Source: Pseudomonas sihuiensis
Lineage (GTDB): Bacteria; Pseudomonadota; Gammaproteobacteria; Pseudomonadales; Pseudomonadaceae
Length of the DNA stretch: 64,000 bases
Reading direction: 5' to 3'
Assembly: GCF_900106015.1 (NCBI RefSeq)
Contig: NZ_LT629797.1
Span: 3,348,001 to 3,412,000, forward strand
Within the stretch, counting starts at the first letter, position 1. Every line of letters starts with the position of its first letter. A program made the translations under genes and the position numbers. Positions 19,471 to 29,047 of this stretch are shown here, piece by piece. The notes beneath the pieces were generated by a model. That model ran no database searches. It was not told where the DNA came from and was given only the letters and a program-made list of their open reading frames with translations.

Positions 19471-20288
19471 TGGCCGTCTACGCCGTCGGCGACCTGCAGG
19501 GCTGCCTGAAACCGCTCAAGTGCCTGCTCGAACAAGTGTCTTTCGATGCGCAGCACGACCAGCTCTGGTTGGTCGGCGACCTGGTCAATCGCGGCCCGCA
19601 ATCGCTGGAAACCCTGCGTTTTCTCTACTCCATTCGCCATGCGGTCACCTGCGTGCTGGGCAACCACGACCTGCACCTGCTGGCCGCCGCGCACAATGTC
19701 GAACGCCTGAAGAAGGGCGACACCCTGCGCGAGATTCTCGACGCGCCGGACCGCAACGACCTGCTCGACTGGCTGCGCATGCAGAAGCTGGTGCACCACG
19801 ACGCCGAACGCAAAGTGACCCTGGTACATGCCGGTATCCCCCCGCAATGGACACTGGGCAAGGCACTGCGCCGCGCAGCCGAGGTCGAAGAAGCGTTGCG
19901 TGACGATGCCCGCCTGCCGCTGTTTCTCGATGGCATGTACGGTAACGAGCCAGCCAAGTGGAGCAAGGACCTGCACGGCGTGACCCGCCTGCGGGTGATC
20001 ACCAACTACTTCACCCGCATGCGCTTCTGCAGAGCCGATGGCACGCTGGATCTGAAGAGCAAGGAGGGTGTTGGCAGCGCCCCACCCGGCTTCGCCCCCT
20101 GGTTCAGCCATCCGCAGCGCAAGATGCGCGGTGAGAAGATCATCTTCGGCCACTGGGCAGCGCTGGAAGGCCACTGCCAGGAGCCGGGCCTCTACGCACT
20201 GGATACCGGATGCGTCTGGGGCGGTGCGATGACCCTGCTCGATGTCGACAGCGGAGCACTTCACCGCTGCACCTGTCCCAAGGAATGA
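19470..20288 (+). CDS. apaH: Bis(5'-nucleosyl)-tetraphosphatase, symmetrical, ApaH
   Basis: 272-residue metallophosphatase that splits Ap4A to two ADP; it also removes Np4 caps from RNA in enterobacteria. PPP-family motifs are complete: [27 protein letters not shown] and later VHAGIPPQW and FGHWAALEG. Terminal gene of the rsmA-apaG-apaH run; glpE starts 41 bp on. Confidence 0.95.
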   Translation: MAVYAVGDLQGCLKPLKCLLEQVSFDAQHDQLWLVGDLVNRGPQSLETLRFLYSIRHAVTCVLGNHDLHLLAAAHNVERLKKGDTLREILDAPDRNDLLDWLRMQKLVHHDAERKVTLVHAGIPPQWTLGKALRRAAEVEEALRDDARLPLFLDGMYGNEPAKWSKDLHGVTRLRVITNYFTRMRFCRADGTLDLKSKEGVGSAPPGFAPWFSHPQRKMRGEKIIFGHWAALEGHCQEPGLYALDTGCVWGGAMTLLDVDSGALHRCTCPKE

Positions 20289-20329
20289 GCGCCAGAGGCG
20301 CCCCCACGAATCACTCGAAGGCACCGAAC

Positions 20330-20659
20330 ATGAGCGAATTCAAGCGTATTTCCCCACAGCAGGCGCAGGAACTGCGCACCCAGGGCGCCGTCGTGGTCGA
20401 CATTCGCGACCCACAGAGCTTCGCCAGTGGCCATATCAGCGGCTCGCGTCACCTCGACAACCACTCGCTGCATGACTTCATTACCCATGCCGATCTCGAT
20501 GCACCCCTGATCGTCTCCTGCTACCACGGCAATTCCAGCCAGGGCGCAGCGGCCTATCTGGTCGGCCAGGGCTTCTCCGAGGTGTACAGCCTCGACGGCG
20601 GTTTCGAGCTGTGGCACGCCACTTACCCGAGCGAAACGGCACAAAGCAGCGAAGAATAA
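20330..20659 (+). CDS. glpE: Thiosulfate sulfurtransferase GlpE (single-domain rhodanese)
   Basis: 109-residue rhodanese. The active-site loop [11 protein letters not shown] carries the catalytic Cys (about residue 64). The N-terminal [19 protein letters not shown] is the rhodanese fold signature. Start ATG 20330 with GAAGG upstream; an upstream in-frame start at 20210 lies inside apaH and is rejected. Transfers sulfane sulfur to cyanide or thioredoxin in vitro; the physiological partner is unknown. Confidence 0.9.
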   Translation: MSEFKRISPQQAQELRTQGAVVVDIRDPQSFASGHISGSRHLDNHSLHDFITHADLDAPLIVSCYHGNSSQGAAAYLVGQGFSEVYSLDGGFELWHATYPSETAQSSEE

Positions 20660-20943
20660 ATTTCTTCAGGCGGCAAGCCGCGCCCGCTCTGGCCTGCCGC
20701 CACTTCCCGACGTACGGTAACATCCAGTTATCGTTACCCAGCCCTTGACCCTCGGCAGAACGAACTATTCTGTTACTCAGGCCATCCCACTCAAGGTAGA
20801 GCCGGCCAACCGGCATCGGGCCATCGGTAACGACTTTTAGGTTTTGGGGGATTCTTCCCGACTTGTCTCTAAGCCGGAGTTACCCAGCACCTGCACGCAC
20901 GACCGATCCCGAGCCAGCTTTCAGCATCGAGCGAGGTGAAGTC

Positions 20944-22866
20944 ATGAGCATTTTCAGTCACTTCCAACAACGTTTCGAGGCGACCCGCCAGGAGGAGTAC
21001 TCGCTGCAGGAGTACCTCGAACTGTGCAAACAGGATCGCAGCGCCTACGCCACTGCGGCCGAGCGCCTGCTGATGGCCATTGGCGAGCCGGAATTGCTGG
21101 ACACCTCCAGCGATTCACGCCTGTCACGCATCTTTTCCAACAAGGTGATCCGCCGTTATCCGGCCTTCGCCGACTTCCATGGCATGGAAGAGTGCATCGA
21201 CCAGATCGTCTCCTACTTCCGCCATGCCGCTCAGGGCCTGGAAGAGAAGAAGCAGATCCTCTATCTGCTGGGCCCGGTGGGCGGTGGTAAATCCTCGCTG
21301 GCCGAGAAGCTCAAGCAATTGATGGAGAAGGTGCCCTTCTACGCCATCAAGGGCTCGCCGGTATTCGAGTCGCCGCTGGGGCTGTTCAACGCCACCGAAG
21401 ACGGCGCCATCCTCGAAGAGGATTACGGCATCCCGCGGCGCTACCTCAGCTCGATCATGTCGCCCTGGGCCACCAAACGCCTGCAGGAGTTCGGCGGCGA
21501 TATCAGCCAGTTCCGCGTGGTCAAGCTGTACCCGTCGATCCTCAACCAGATCGCCGTGGCCAAGACCGAACCAGGCGATGAGAACAACCAGGACATCTCC
21601 GCCCTGGTCGGCAAGGTGGATATCCGCAAACTGGAAGAATTCCCGCAGAACGACGCCGACGCCTACAGCTACTCGGGCGCGCTGTGCCGGGCCAACCAGG
21701 GCCTGATGGAATTCGTCGAGATGTTCAAGGCGCCGATCAAGGTGCTGCACCCCTTGCTCACCGCTACCCAGGAGGGTAACTACAACAGCACCGAAGGCCT
21801 CGGCGCGATTCCCTACAGCGGCATCCTGCTGGCCCACTCCAACGAGTCCGAATGGCACAGCTTCCGCAACAACAAGAACAACGAGGCCTTCATCGACCGT
21901 ATCTATATCGTCAAGGTGCCGTACTGCCTGCGCGTGACCGACGAGATCAAGATCTACGACAAGCTGCTGATCAACAGCTCGCTGGCCAAGGCCCATTGCG
22001 CGCCGGACACCCTGAAGATGCTCGCTCAGTTCTCCACCCTGTCGCGCCTGAAAGAGCCGGAGAACTCCAACATCTATTCGAAGATGCGCGTCTACGACGG
22101 CGAGAACCTCAAGGACACCGACCCGAAAGCCAAGTCGATCCAGGAGTACCGCGACAGCGCGGGTGTCGATGAGGGCATGAACGGCCTGTCGACCCGCTTC
22201 GCCTTCAAGATTCTGTCCAAGGTATTCAACTTCGACCCGCACGAAATCGCCGCCAACCCGGTGCACCTGCTGTACGTGCTGGAGCAGCAGATCGAGCAGG
22301 AGCAGTTCCCCGCCGAGGTGCGCGAGCGCTACCTGCGCTACATCAAGGAGTACCTGGCGCCGCGCTATATCGAGTTCATCGGCAAGGAAATCCAGACCGC
22401 TTATCTGGAGTCGTACAGCGAGTACGGGCAGAACATCTTCGACCGCTACGTGCTGTACGCCGACTTCTGGATTCAGGATCAGGAGTACCGCGACCCGGAG
22501 ACCGGCGAGATCCTCAACCGCGTGGCGCTCAACGAGGAGCTGGAAAAAATCGAGAAACCGGCCGGCATCAGCAACCCGAAAGACTTCCGCAACGAGATCG
22601 TCAACTTCGTGCTGCGCGCCCGCGCCAACAACAATGGCAAGAACCCCACCTGGCTCAGCTACGAGAAGCTGCGCGTGGTGATCGAGAAGAAAATGTTCTC
22701 CAACACCGAGGATCTGCTCCCGGTCATCAGCTTCAACGCCAAGGGCAGCAAGGAGGATCAGCAGAAGCACAACGACTTCGTCAAACGCATGGTCGAGCGC
22801 GGCTACACCGAGAAGCAGGTGCGCCTGCTGTCGGAGTGGTACCTGCGGGTTCGCAAGTCTCAGTAA
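20944..22866 (+). CDS. prkA: PrkA family serine protein kinase / AAA+ protein (YeaG)
   Basis: 640 residues, the usual PrkA length. The AAA_PrkA domain includes Walker A GPVGGGKSSLAEKL (about 107-120), and a C-terminal kinase-like domain begins around 420. Start MSIFSHFQQRFEATRQEEY at 20944 with GAGGTG 8 bases upstream; an in-frame ATG-like start at 20863 is less well supported. Together with yeaH and spoVR it forms a widely conserved stationary-phase/nitrogen-stress set of uncertain mechanism. The 284 bp upstream hold no gene; a promoter there is likely but I cannot place it. Confidence 0.93.
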   Translation: MSIFSHFQQRFEATRQEEYSLQEYLELCKQDRSAYATAAERLLMAIGEPELLDTSSDSRLSRIFSNKVIRRYPAFADFHGMEECIDQIVSYFRHAAQGLEEKKQILYLLGPVGGGKSSLAEKLKQLMEKVPFYAIKGSPVFESPLGLFNATEDGAILEEDYGIPRRYLSSIMSPWATKRLQEFGGDISQFRVVKLYPSILNQIAVAKTEPGDENNQDISALVGKVDIRKLEEFPQNDADAYSYSGALCRANQGLMEFVEMFKAPIKVLHPLLTATQEGNYNSTEGLGAIPYSGILLAHSNESEWHSFRNNKNNEAFIDRIYIVKVPYCLRVTDEIKIYDKLLINSSLAKAHCAPDTLKMLAQFSTLSRLKEPENSNIYSKMRVYDGENLKDTDPKAKSIQEYRDSAGVDEGMNGLSTRFAFKILSKVFNFDPHEIAANPVHLLYVLEQQIEQEQFPAEVRERYLRYIKEYLAPRYIEFIGKEIQTAYLESYSEYGQNIFDRYVLYADFWIQDQEYRDPETGEILNRVALNEELEKIEKPAGISNPKDFRNEIVNFVLRARANNNGKNPTWLSYEKLRVVIEKKMFSNTEDLLPVISFNAKGSKEDQQKHNDFVKRMVERGYTEKQVRLLSEWYLRVRKSQ

Positions 22867-22930
22867 GCCCTACCCGGCGCGCGGCGCGCGCCGTGTCATT
22901 CGCTGCTCGCCCGTGGCCACGGGCGGGCAA

Positions 22931-23070
22931 GAACCTGTTCAAAGTCTCGCGAGCTAGAGCGCTGCCAGGCGAAAACAGGTGAGGACGCGGAGTTTACGAG
23001 CTGTAAATGAGCAGTCCGAAACTGTTTTTAACGCAGCAGGGCCGACGCGCAGCAGACTCTGAACAGGTTC
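22931..23070. mobile_element. MITE-like element, copy 1 (between prkA and yeaH)
   Basis: A 140-bp non-coding element bounded by 17-bp terminal inverted repeats with one mismatch (GAACCTGTTCAAAGTCT at 22931-22947; AGACTCTGAACAGGTTC at 23054-23070). Inside are nested inverted repeats: an outer AAAACAG/CTGTTTTT pair and a central TTTAC/GTAAA pair, followed by ATGAGCAGTCCGA and TTTTTAACGCAG. The same internal plan occurs at 40631-40781 with different ends. It ends 12 bp before the yeaH start, leaving only the ribosome site. Confidence 0.65.
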
Positions 23071-23082
23071 GAAGGAGATGTC

Positions 23083-24354
23083 ATGAGCTACGTGATCGAC
23101 CGACGCCTCAACGGCAAGAACAAGAGCACGGTTAACCGCCAGCGCTTCCTGCGGCGTTACCGTGAGCACATCAAGAAGGCGGTGGAGGAAGCCGTCAGCC
23201 GGCGCTCCATCACCGACATGGAGCACGGCGAGCAGATCAGCATTCCTGGTCGCGATATCGACGAGCCAGTGCTGCATCACGGCCGCGGCGGCAAACAGAC
23301 CACCGTTCACCCGGGCAACAAGGAATTCACCACCGGAGAGCGCATTCCACGCCCACAAGGCGGCGGTGGTGGACGCGGCAGTGGCAAGGCGAGCAACTCC
23401 GGCGAAGGCATGGACGAGTTCGTCTTCCAGATCACCCAGGAAGAATTCCTCGACTTCATGTTCGAGGATCTGGAGCTGCCAAACCTGGTCAAGCGCCACC
23501 TGACCGGTGCGGAAACCTTCAAGACCGTGCGCGCCGGCATAAGTAACGAAGGCAACCCGTCACGTATCAACATCGTGCGCACCCTACGCTCGGCGCACGC
23601 ACGGCGCATCGCCCTGTCCGGTTCCAGCCGCGCCAAACTGCGTGAAGCCAAGGCCGAACTCGAGCGACTACGACGGGAAGAACCGGACAACTTCGGCGAT
23701 ATACAGGTAATTCAGGAGGAAATCGAACGCCTCAGTGCGCGCATCCACCGCGTGCCGTTTCTCGACACCTTCGACCTCAAGTACAACCTGCTGACCAAGC
23801 AGCCCAACCCCAGCTCCAAGGCAGTGATGTTCTGCCTGATGGACGTTTCCGGCTCCATGACCCAGGCCACCAAGGACGTGGCCAAGCGCTTCTTCATCCT
23901 CCTGTACCTGTTCCTCAAGCGCAATTACGACAAGATCGACGTGGTGTTTATCCGCCACCATACGAGTGCGAAAGAGGTGGACGAAGAGGAATTCTTCTAC
24001 TCCCGCGAGACCGGCGGCACCATCGTTTCCAGCGCCCTGAAGCTGATGCAGGAAGTCATGGCCGAGCGCTACCCGGTCAACGAGTGGAACATCTACGCCG
24101 CCCAGGCATCGGACGGCGACAACTGGAACGATGACTCGCCGGTGTGCCGGGATATATTGATCAACCAGATCATGCCGTTCGTGCAGTACTTCACCTACGT
24201 CGAGATCACCCCACGTGAGCACCAGGCGCTGTGGTTCGAGTACGAACAGGTGGCCGAAGCCTTCGCCGACAGCTTCGCCCAGCAGCAACTGGTGTCCGCT
24301 GCGGACATCTACCCGGTGTTCCGCGAACTGTTCCAGCGTCGCCTGGTGAGTTGA
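23083..24354 (+). CDS. yeaH: YeaH/YhbH family protein (DUF444, von Willebrand A-like)
   Basis: 423 residues. The N-terminal basic region ([21 protein letters not shown]) and Gly-rich linker (about 88-105) precede a VWA-like domain with MIDAS motif [11 protein letters not shown] (about 250) and a QASDGDNW motif. It is the middle gene of prkA-yeaH-spoVR and probably works with PrkA. GAAGGAGA lies 5-6 bases before ATG 23083. A MITE-like element sits immediately upstream and may affect its expression. Confidence 0.92.
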   Translation: MSYVIDRRLNGKNKSTVNRQRFLRRYREHIKKAVEEAVSRRSITDMEHGEQISIPGRDIDEPVLHHGRGGKQTTVHPGNKEFTTGERIPRPQGGGGGRGSGKASNSGEGMDEFVFQITQEEFLDFMFEDLELPNLVKRHLTGAETFKTVRAGISNEGNPSRINIVRTLRSAHARRIALSGSSRAKLREAKAELERLRREEPDNFGDIQVIQEEIERLSARIHRVPFLDTFDLKYNLLTKQPNPSSKAVMFCLMDVSGSMTQATKDVAKRFFILLYLFLKRNYDKIDVVFIRHHTSAKEVDEEEFFYSRETGGTIVSSALKLMQEVMAERYPVNEWNIYAAQASDGDNWNDDSPVCRDILINQIMPFVQYFTYVEITPREHQALWFEYEQVAEAFADSFAQQQLVSAADIYPVFRELFQRRLVS

Positions 24355-24364
24355 GGGCCAAGCC

Positions 24365-25930
24365 ATGAATGCCAGCAGCAGAAAGCGCGAGCCGATCTCC
24401 ACCGGCTCGGAGTGGACCTTCGACCTGATCCGCCAGTACGACAAGGAAATCGCGCGCATCGCCGAACGTTACGCGCTGGACACCTACCCCAACCAGATCG
24501 AAGTGATCACCGCCGAACAGATGATGGATGCCTACGCCTCGGTCGGCATGCCGCTGGGCTATCACCACTGGTCGTACGGCAAGCACTTCCTCTCCACAGA
24601 AAAAGGCTACAAGCGCGGGCAGATGGGCCTGGCCTACGAGATCGTGATCAACTCCGATCCGTGCATCGCCTACCTGATGGAAGAGAACACCATCTGCATG
24701 CAGGCGCTGGTGATCGCTCACGCTTGCTACGGCCACAACAGTTTCTTCAAGGGCAACTACCTGTTCCGTACCTGGACCGACGCCAGCTCGATCATCGATT
24801 ACCTGGTATTCGCCAAGCAGTACATCATGCAATGCGAGGAGCGCTACGGCATCGACGCCGTGGAGGAGCTGCTCGACTCCTGCCATGCCCTGATGAACTA
24901 CGGCGTCGACCGCTACAAGCGCCCCTACCCCATCTCTGCCGAGGAGGAGCGCCGGCGCCAGAAGGAACGCGAGGAGCACCTGCAGAAGCAGATCAACGAC
25001 CTGTGGCGCACCATTCCCAGAAGCGCAGACAAGGGCAGCGAGAAGGACAGCAAGCGCTTCCCCGCCGAACCGCAGGAAAACATCCTCTACTTCCTGGAAA
25101 AACACGCGCCCTTGCTGGAGCCGTGGCAGCGCGAGGTGATCCGCATCGTGCGCAAGATCGCCCAGTACTTCTACCCGCAGCGTCAGACCCAGGTGATGAA
25201 CGAAGGCTGGGCCACCTTCTGGCACTACACCCTGATGAACGACCTATACGATGAAGGCCTGGTCACCGACGGCTTCATGATGGAATTCCTGCAGTCGCAC
25301 ACCAGCGTGGTCTACCAGCCACCGTTCGACAGCCCCTACTACAGCGGCATCAACCCCTATGCCCTGGGTTTTGCCATGTACCGCGACATCCGCCGTATCT
25401 GCGAGGCGCCCACCGAGGAGGACAAGCGCTGGTTCCCGGATATCGCCGGTAGCGACTGGCTGACCACGCTCAAGTTCGCCATGAACAGCTTCAAGGACGA
25501 GAGCTTCATCCTGCAGTTCCTCTCGCCCAAGGTGATTCGCGACTTCAAGCTGTTCGGCATTCTCGACGACGACCAGAAGGACGAACTGCTGGTGCCGGCC
25601 ATTCATGACGAGCCGGGTTACCGCACCATCCGCGAGCTGCTCGCCGCGCAATACAACCTGGGCAACCGCGAACCCAACGTGCAGATCTGGAACATCGACC
25701 GTCGCGGCGACCGCTCGCTGACCCTGCGCCATCAGCAGCATGACCGCAAACCGCTGGGAGACTCCACCGGCGAGGTACTCAAGCATCTGCACCGGCTGTG
25801 GGGCTTCGACATTCATCTGGAGGTCTGCCAGGGCGACCAGTTGATCACCACCCAGCATGTGCCACCGCGCGGCAGTTCGGAGGGCGACAGCGAATACCCG
25901 AGGCTGGACCTGATCATTCCGCCCATTTGA
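24365..25930 (+). CDS. spoVR: SpoVR family protein (YcgB)
   Basis: 521-residue SpoVR protein, typical length. Conserved features: TGSEWTFDLI near the N-terminus, YGKHFLSTEKGYKRGQMGLAYE, HACYGHNSFFKGNYLF and MNEGWATFWHYTLMN (His/Glu-rich, metal-site-like). Ten bases separate it from yeaH, with GAGGG in the gap, so it belongs to the same transcript. The biochemical role is unknown; the family is linked to spore cortex formation in Bacillus and stress responses in proteobacteria. Confidence 0.93.
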   Translation: MNASSRKREPISTGSEWTFDLIRQYDKEIARIAERYALDTYPNQIEVITAEQMMDAYASVGMPLGYHHWSYGKHFLSTEKGYKRGQMGLAYEIVINSDPCIAYLMEENTICMQALVIAHACYGHNSFFKGNYLFRTWTDASSIIDYLVFAKQYIMQCEERYGIDAVEELLDSCHALMNYGVDRYKRPYPISAEEERRRQKEREEHLQKQINDLWRTIPRSADKGSEKDSKRFPAEPQENILYFLEKHAPLLEPWQREVIRIVRKIAQYFYPQRQTQVMNEGWATFWHYTLMNDLYDEGLVTDGFMMEFLQSHTSVVYQPPFDSPYYSGINPYALGFAMYRDIRRICEAPTEEDKRWFPDIAGSDWLTTLKFAMNSFKDESFILQFLSPKVIRDFKLFGILDDDQKDELLVPAIHDEPGYRTIRELLAAQYNLGNREPNVQIWNIDRRGDRSLTLRHQQHDRKPLGDSTGEVLKHLHRLWGFDIHLEVCQGDQLITTQHVPPRGSSEGDSEYPRLDLIIPPI

Positions 25931-26026
25931 GCGGTTGCCATGACCACGCCTTGACCTATATACCGACCCGCAAGGCGCGCCCCACCTCGATCTTCGGTAT
26001 CCTCTGCGCTCAGTGGAGGAACATAC

Positions 26027-27247
26027 ATGCAGATCTACAAAGTCGGCGGCGCAGTGCGTGATCGCCTGCTCGGTCGCCCCGTCAGTGAAGTGGACTGGGT
26101 CGTGGTCGGCGCCAGCGCCGAGCAGATGCTGGAGCTCGGCTACCGTCCGGTGGGCGCCGACTTTCCGGTGTTCCTGCACCCGCAAACGGGCGAGGAGTAC
26201 GCACTGGCCCGTACCGAGCGCAAGAGCGGGCGCGGCTATGGCGGCTTCACCTTCCACGCCAGCCCCGAGGTCACGCTGGAACAAGACCTGATCCGCCGCG
26301 ACCTCAGCGTCAACGCCATGGCCGAGGACGACCATGGCAACCTGATCGATCCTTATGGCGGTCAGCAAGACCTGGAAGCCCGCATCCTGCGTCACGTATC
26401 CCCGGCCTTCGCCGAAGATCCGCTGCGCGTCCTGCGCGTGGCCCGCTTCGCCGCGCGCTATGCGCCGCTCGGTTTCAGCATCGCGCCAGAAACCCTGGCG
26501 CTGATGCGTCAGTTGGCCGATTCCGGCGAACTGGCTCACCTCACCGCCGAACGCAGCTGGAAGGAAATCTCCCGTGCTCTGATGGAGCCCTGCCCGGACG
26601 TGTTCGTCCAGGTCCTGCGCGACTGCGGCGCGCTGGCCGCCCTGCTGCCGGAAGTCGACGATCTGTTCGGCGTGCCGCAACCGCAGGCGCACCACCCGGA
26701 AATCGACACCGGCGTGCATGTGTTGAGCGTGTTGCGCCAGTGCGCGGAGCACGACCAGCAGCTGAACGTGCGCTGGGCCTGCCTGCTGCATGACGTCGGC
26801 AAAGGCCTGACACCGGAGGCCGAATGGCCACGGCATATTGCCCATGAGCACAAAGGTCTGCCCCTGATACAGGCGATCAACGAACGCTGCAAAGCGCCCC
26901 GTGACTGTGCCGAGCTGGCATCGCTGGTAGGTGAATTCCATACCCACGGCCACCGCGCGCTGGAGCTGCGCCCCTCGACGCTGCTGGAACTGCTGCAACG
27001 CTTCGACGTGTTTCGCCGCCCGCAGCGCTTCGCCGAATTCGTCGCCGCCTGCGAGATGGATGCGCGCGGGCGCCTGGGCCTGGAGCAACGCGAGTATCCG
27101 CAGGCCGCCTACCTGCTGGGCGCCGCCGAGGCAGCACGGCAGGTACCGGTCAAACCGTTGCTGGAGAAGGGATTCAAGGGTGCAGAGCTGGGCGAGGCGC
27201 TCAACCGCGAGCGTCTGCAGGCGCTCAAGGCCTACAAGGACCAATAG
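26027..27247 (+). CDS. cca: Multifunctional CCA-adding enzyme (tRNA nucleotidyltransferase/HD phosphohydrolase)
   Basis: 406 residues. Adds or repairs the CCA end of tRNAs. The class II polymerase head has [12 protein letters not shown] and VDWVVVGAS, with the neighbouring LARTERKSG and [13 protein letters not shown] motifs. The C-terminal HD domain ([11 protein letters not shown]...HEHKG) gives the 2',3'-cyclic phosphodiesterase and phosphatase activity seen in gamma-proteobacteria. Strong GGAGGA ribosome site before ATG 26027. Confidence 0.95.
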   Translation: MQIYKVGGAVRDRLLGRPVSEVDWVVVGASAEQMLELGYRPVGADFPVFLHPQTGEEYALARTERKSGRGYGGFTFHASPEVTLEQDLIRRDLSVNAMAEDDHGNLIDPYGGQQDLEARILRHVSPAFAEDPLRVLRVARFAARYAPLGFSIAPETLALMRQLADSGELAHLTAERSWKEISRALMEPCPDVFVQVLRDCGALAALLPEVDDLFGVPQPQAHHPEIDTGVHVLSVLRQCAEHDQQLNVRWACLLHDVGKGLTPEAEWPRHIAHEHKGLPLIQAINERCKAPRDCAELASLVGEFHTHGHRALELRPSTLLELLQRFDVFRRPQRFAEFVAACEMDARGRLGLEQREYPQAAYLLGAAEAARQVPVKPLLEKGFKGAELGEALNRERLQALKAYKDQ

Positions 27248-27250
27248 CCT

Positions 27251-27342
27251 TGTAGGAGCCGCGCCCCGCGGCGAATTGTGGCCAAGCCGCAAATCTTTCT
27301 GAACGGCCACAATCGCTTTCGCCCCGGGGCGGGGCTCCTACA
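27251..27342. repeat. GTAGGAGC-family inverted repeat after cca
   Basis: Long imperfect palindrome: TGTAGGAGCCGCGCCCCG near 27251 faces CGGGGCGGGGCTCCTACA ending 27342, and an inner TTGTGGCC/GGCCACAA pair lies between. It starts 3 bp after the cca stop and could serve as its terminator. Confidence 0.7.
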
Positions 27343-27372
27343 CCGATACGCGCGATCAAACAGAAATCAGCC

Positions 27373-27432
27373 GTAGCCCGGATGCAATCCGGGGTAATTC
27401 TGAGGCCGCCACCCGGATTGCATCCGGGCTAC
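27373..27432. repeat. GTAGCCCGGAT-family inverted repeat overlapping the folK stop
   Basis: GTAGCCCGGATGCAATCCGG at 27373-27392 faces CCGGATTGCATCCGGGCTAC ending 27432. The TAG stop of folK (27429-27431, minus strand) lies in the right arm. The same family recurs in the 56.3-56.7 kb array. Confidence 0.8.
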
Positions 27433-27962
27433 ACAGGGCGCGTCTGCAGCAACTCTACCGGCGTCAGCTCGGTACCACGCCAGTGGAAAGCCGCCGGCCA
27501 TAACTGCTGATCGATCTGCGCCGAGGCCCACAGCTCGGCGAACGAACGGCCAGCTACCGGGTGCTGCAGCTGCGGCGCCAACAGCGCCAGCGGCCAGAGC
27601 ACGAAGGCGTTCTTGAGAATTTCCGCGCGCGGCAGGATCAGACCGTTGAAATTGCCGACCTGCTCGCCATACAGCAGCACGTCGATGTCCAGCGGCAAAC
27701 CCTTGCGCTCCGGCGCGTAGCGGCCATTGTCGGCTTCGATGAATTTCAGCCGGCGGTCCAACTCCAGAAGCGGCAGTTCAGTCTCACCCACCACCACCAG
27801 ATTGAAGAAGTTGCCGCTCTTGATGCCCACCGCATGGCTCTCGAACACCGGCGAGCAGCGCATGTCGCTGAGCAGCCCCGCCAACGCATCGAGACCTGCG
27901 GTGAGGTGAGCCTCGCGCTCGACATTGCTGCCGAGGCCGAGAAAGACCCGAGTCAGAGGCAT
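27429..27962 (-). CDS. folK: 6-hydroxymethyl-7,8-dihydropterin pyrophosphokinase FolK (HPPK)
   Basis: 177 residues. Transfers pyrophosphate from ATP to 6-hydroxymethyl-dihydropterin in folate synthesis. Motifs FLGLGSNVE, LPLDIDVLLYG (metal-binding DxD) and LPRAEILKNAFVLWPL are intact. It overlaps folB by 10 bp, so consecutive pathway enzymes are coupled. The last codons and stop come from an intergenic repeat, so the C-terminal tail may differ from relatives. Confidence 0.92.
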   Translation of the reverse strand: MPLTRVFLGLGSNVEREAHLTAGLDALAGLLSDMRCSPVFESHAVGIKSGNFFNLVVVGETELPLLELDRRLKFIEADNGRYAPERKGLPLDIDVLLYGEQVGNFNGLILPRAEILKNAFVLWPLALLAPQLQHPVAGRSFAELWASAQIDQQLWPAAFHWRGTELTPVELLQTRPV

Positions 27963-28309
27963 CCGCGCTCGATCTCCACGCCCACGCCACCGCGAGCGGC
28001 TGGCACCGCGCCGGGCTTGGTCAGCTTCAGGCGCATCCAGGGAATGTTGAACTCTTCCATCAGGGTCTGCACCAGCCGTTCGGCGAAGGTCTCAACCAGG
28101 ATGAACTGCGACTCGGCCGCGAAGGCCTGAATGCGCGTGGACACGCTGGCGTAGTCGAGCGCCAGGTTGAGGTCATCACCGGCGGCGGCGGGGCGGTTGT
28201 CCCAGGCCATCTGCAGGTCCAGGCGCAGGCACTGGCGAATCTCGCGCTCCCAATCGTAGGCGCCGATCACCGTGTCGACTTCCAGCCCCTCGATAAATAC
28301 TCTGTCCAC
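27953..28309 (-). CDS. folB: Dihydroneopterin aldolase FolB
   Basis: 118 residues from GTG 28309 (VDRVFIEGLEVDTVIGAYDW), which matches the Pseudomonas FolB start and has GGAGAG upstream; the longer reading from 28327 adds six residues without better support. Cleaves dihydroneopterin to 6-hydroxymethyl-dihydropterin. Catalytic Glu in GLEVDTVIG, Tyr in ALDYASV and Lys in LKLTKPGAV are visible. Divergent from plsY. Confidence 0.92.
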   Translation of the reverse strand: MDRVFIEGLEVDTVIGAYDWEREIRQCLRLDLQMAWDNRPAAAGDDLNLALDYASVSTRIQAFAAESQFILVETFAERLVQTLMEEFNIPWMRLKLTKPGAVPAARGGVGVEIERGCL

Positions 28310-28384
28310 CCGCACTCTCCGCGCCACGACAAGGGCGCTGCACCTCGTTAGAATCGGGCCATCCCATGCCCTGGAATGGCCACC

Positions 28385-28954
28385 ATGTTCTGGCTTCTGG
28401 CAATCCTTGCCTACCTGCTCGGTTCGCTGTCCTTCGCCATACTGCTCAGCCGACTTGCAGGCGGGCCAGACCCGCGCGCCAGTGGCTCGGGCAACCCCGG
28501 CGCCACCAACATGCTGCGCGTGGCCGGCAAGAAACTCGCCGTGATGACGCTGATCGGCGACCTGCTCAAGGGCCTGCTACCGATCCTGATCGCCAAGCTG
28601 TTCGGCCTCAGCCTGCACCAGCAGGCCTGGATCGGCCTGGCGGCCGTCGTCGGCCATCTTTACCCGCTGTACTTCCGCTTTCGAGGCGGCAAGGGCGTGG
28701 CCACTGCCGCCGGCATGCTGCTCGGCCTCTACCCACCGGCCGCATTGCTCGCCCTGGCGGCCTGGGCCCTGGTATTTCTGCTGACCCGCACCAGCTCGCT
28801 GGCCTCACTGATCGCCACACCGCTGACACTGCCGCTGCTGGCCTGGCAACAACCGGCAGCCTTGTTACCGGCCTGCGTGCTCACTGGATTGATCGTCTGG
28901 CGCCACCGCAGCAATCTGCGTGATCTGTTCGCCGGCCGCGAGCGCCGTTTTTGA
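28385..28954 (+). CDS. plsY: Acyl-phosphate:glycerol-3-phosphate acyltransferase PlsY
   Basis: 189-residue polytopic inner-membrane enzyme making lysophosphatidic acid from acyl-phosphate. The three PlsY motifs are present: [34 protein letters not shown] and a TSSLASL region. Start at the second ATG ([17 protein letters not shown], 28385) agrees with the family; ATG 28376 adds three residues. Confidence 0.93.
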   Translation: MFWLLAILAYLLGSLSFAILLSRLAGGPDPRASGSGNPGATNMLRVAGKKLAVMTLIGDLLKGLLPILIAKLFGLSLHQQAWIGLAAVVGHLYPLYFRFRGGKGVATAAGMLLGLYPPAALLALAAWALVFLLTRTSSLASLIATPLTLPLLAWQQPAALLPACVLTGLIVWRHRSNLRDLFAGRERRF

Positions 28955-28970
28955 CTGAAAAACAAAACCT

Positions 28971-29027
28971 GTAGGAGCGAGCTCTGCTCGCGAACCGAAA
29001 AGCTTCGCGAGCAGAGCTCGCTCCTAC
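28971..29027. repeat. GTAGGAGC-family perfect inverted repeat between plsY and tsaD
   Basis: 24-bp perfect arms (28971-28994 and 29004-29027) around CCGAAAAGC. It lies between the convergent 3' ends of plsY and tsaD, so one hairpin could end transcription from both sides. Confidence 0.85.
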
Positions 29028-29047
29028 GCGTAAATACCAAATGGCGC

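Noticed and set aside
25244..27310. 688-codon minus-strand frame spanning spoVR and cca
   Set aside because: It crosses two well-supported genes and their gap; composition is that of a shadow frame.
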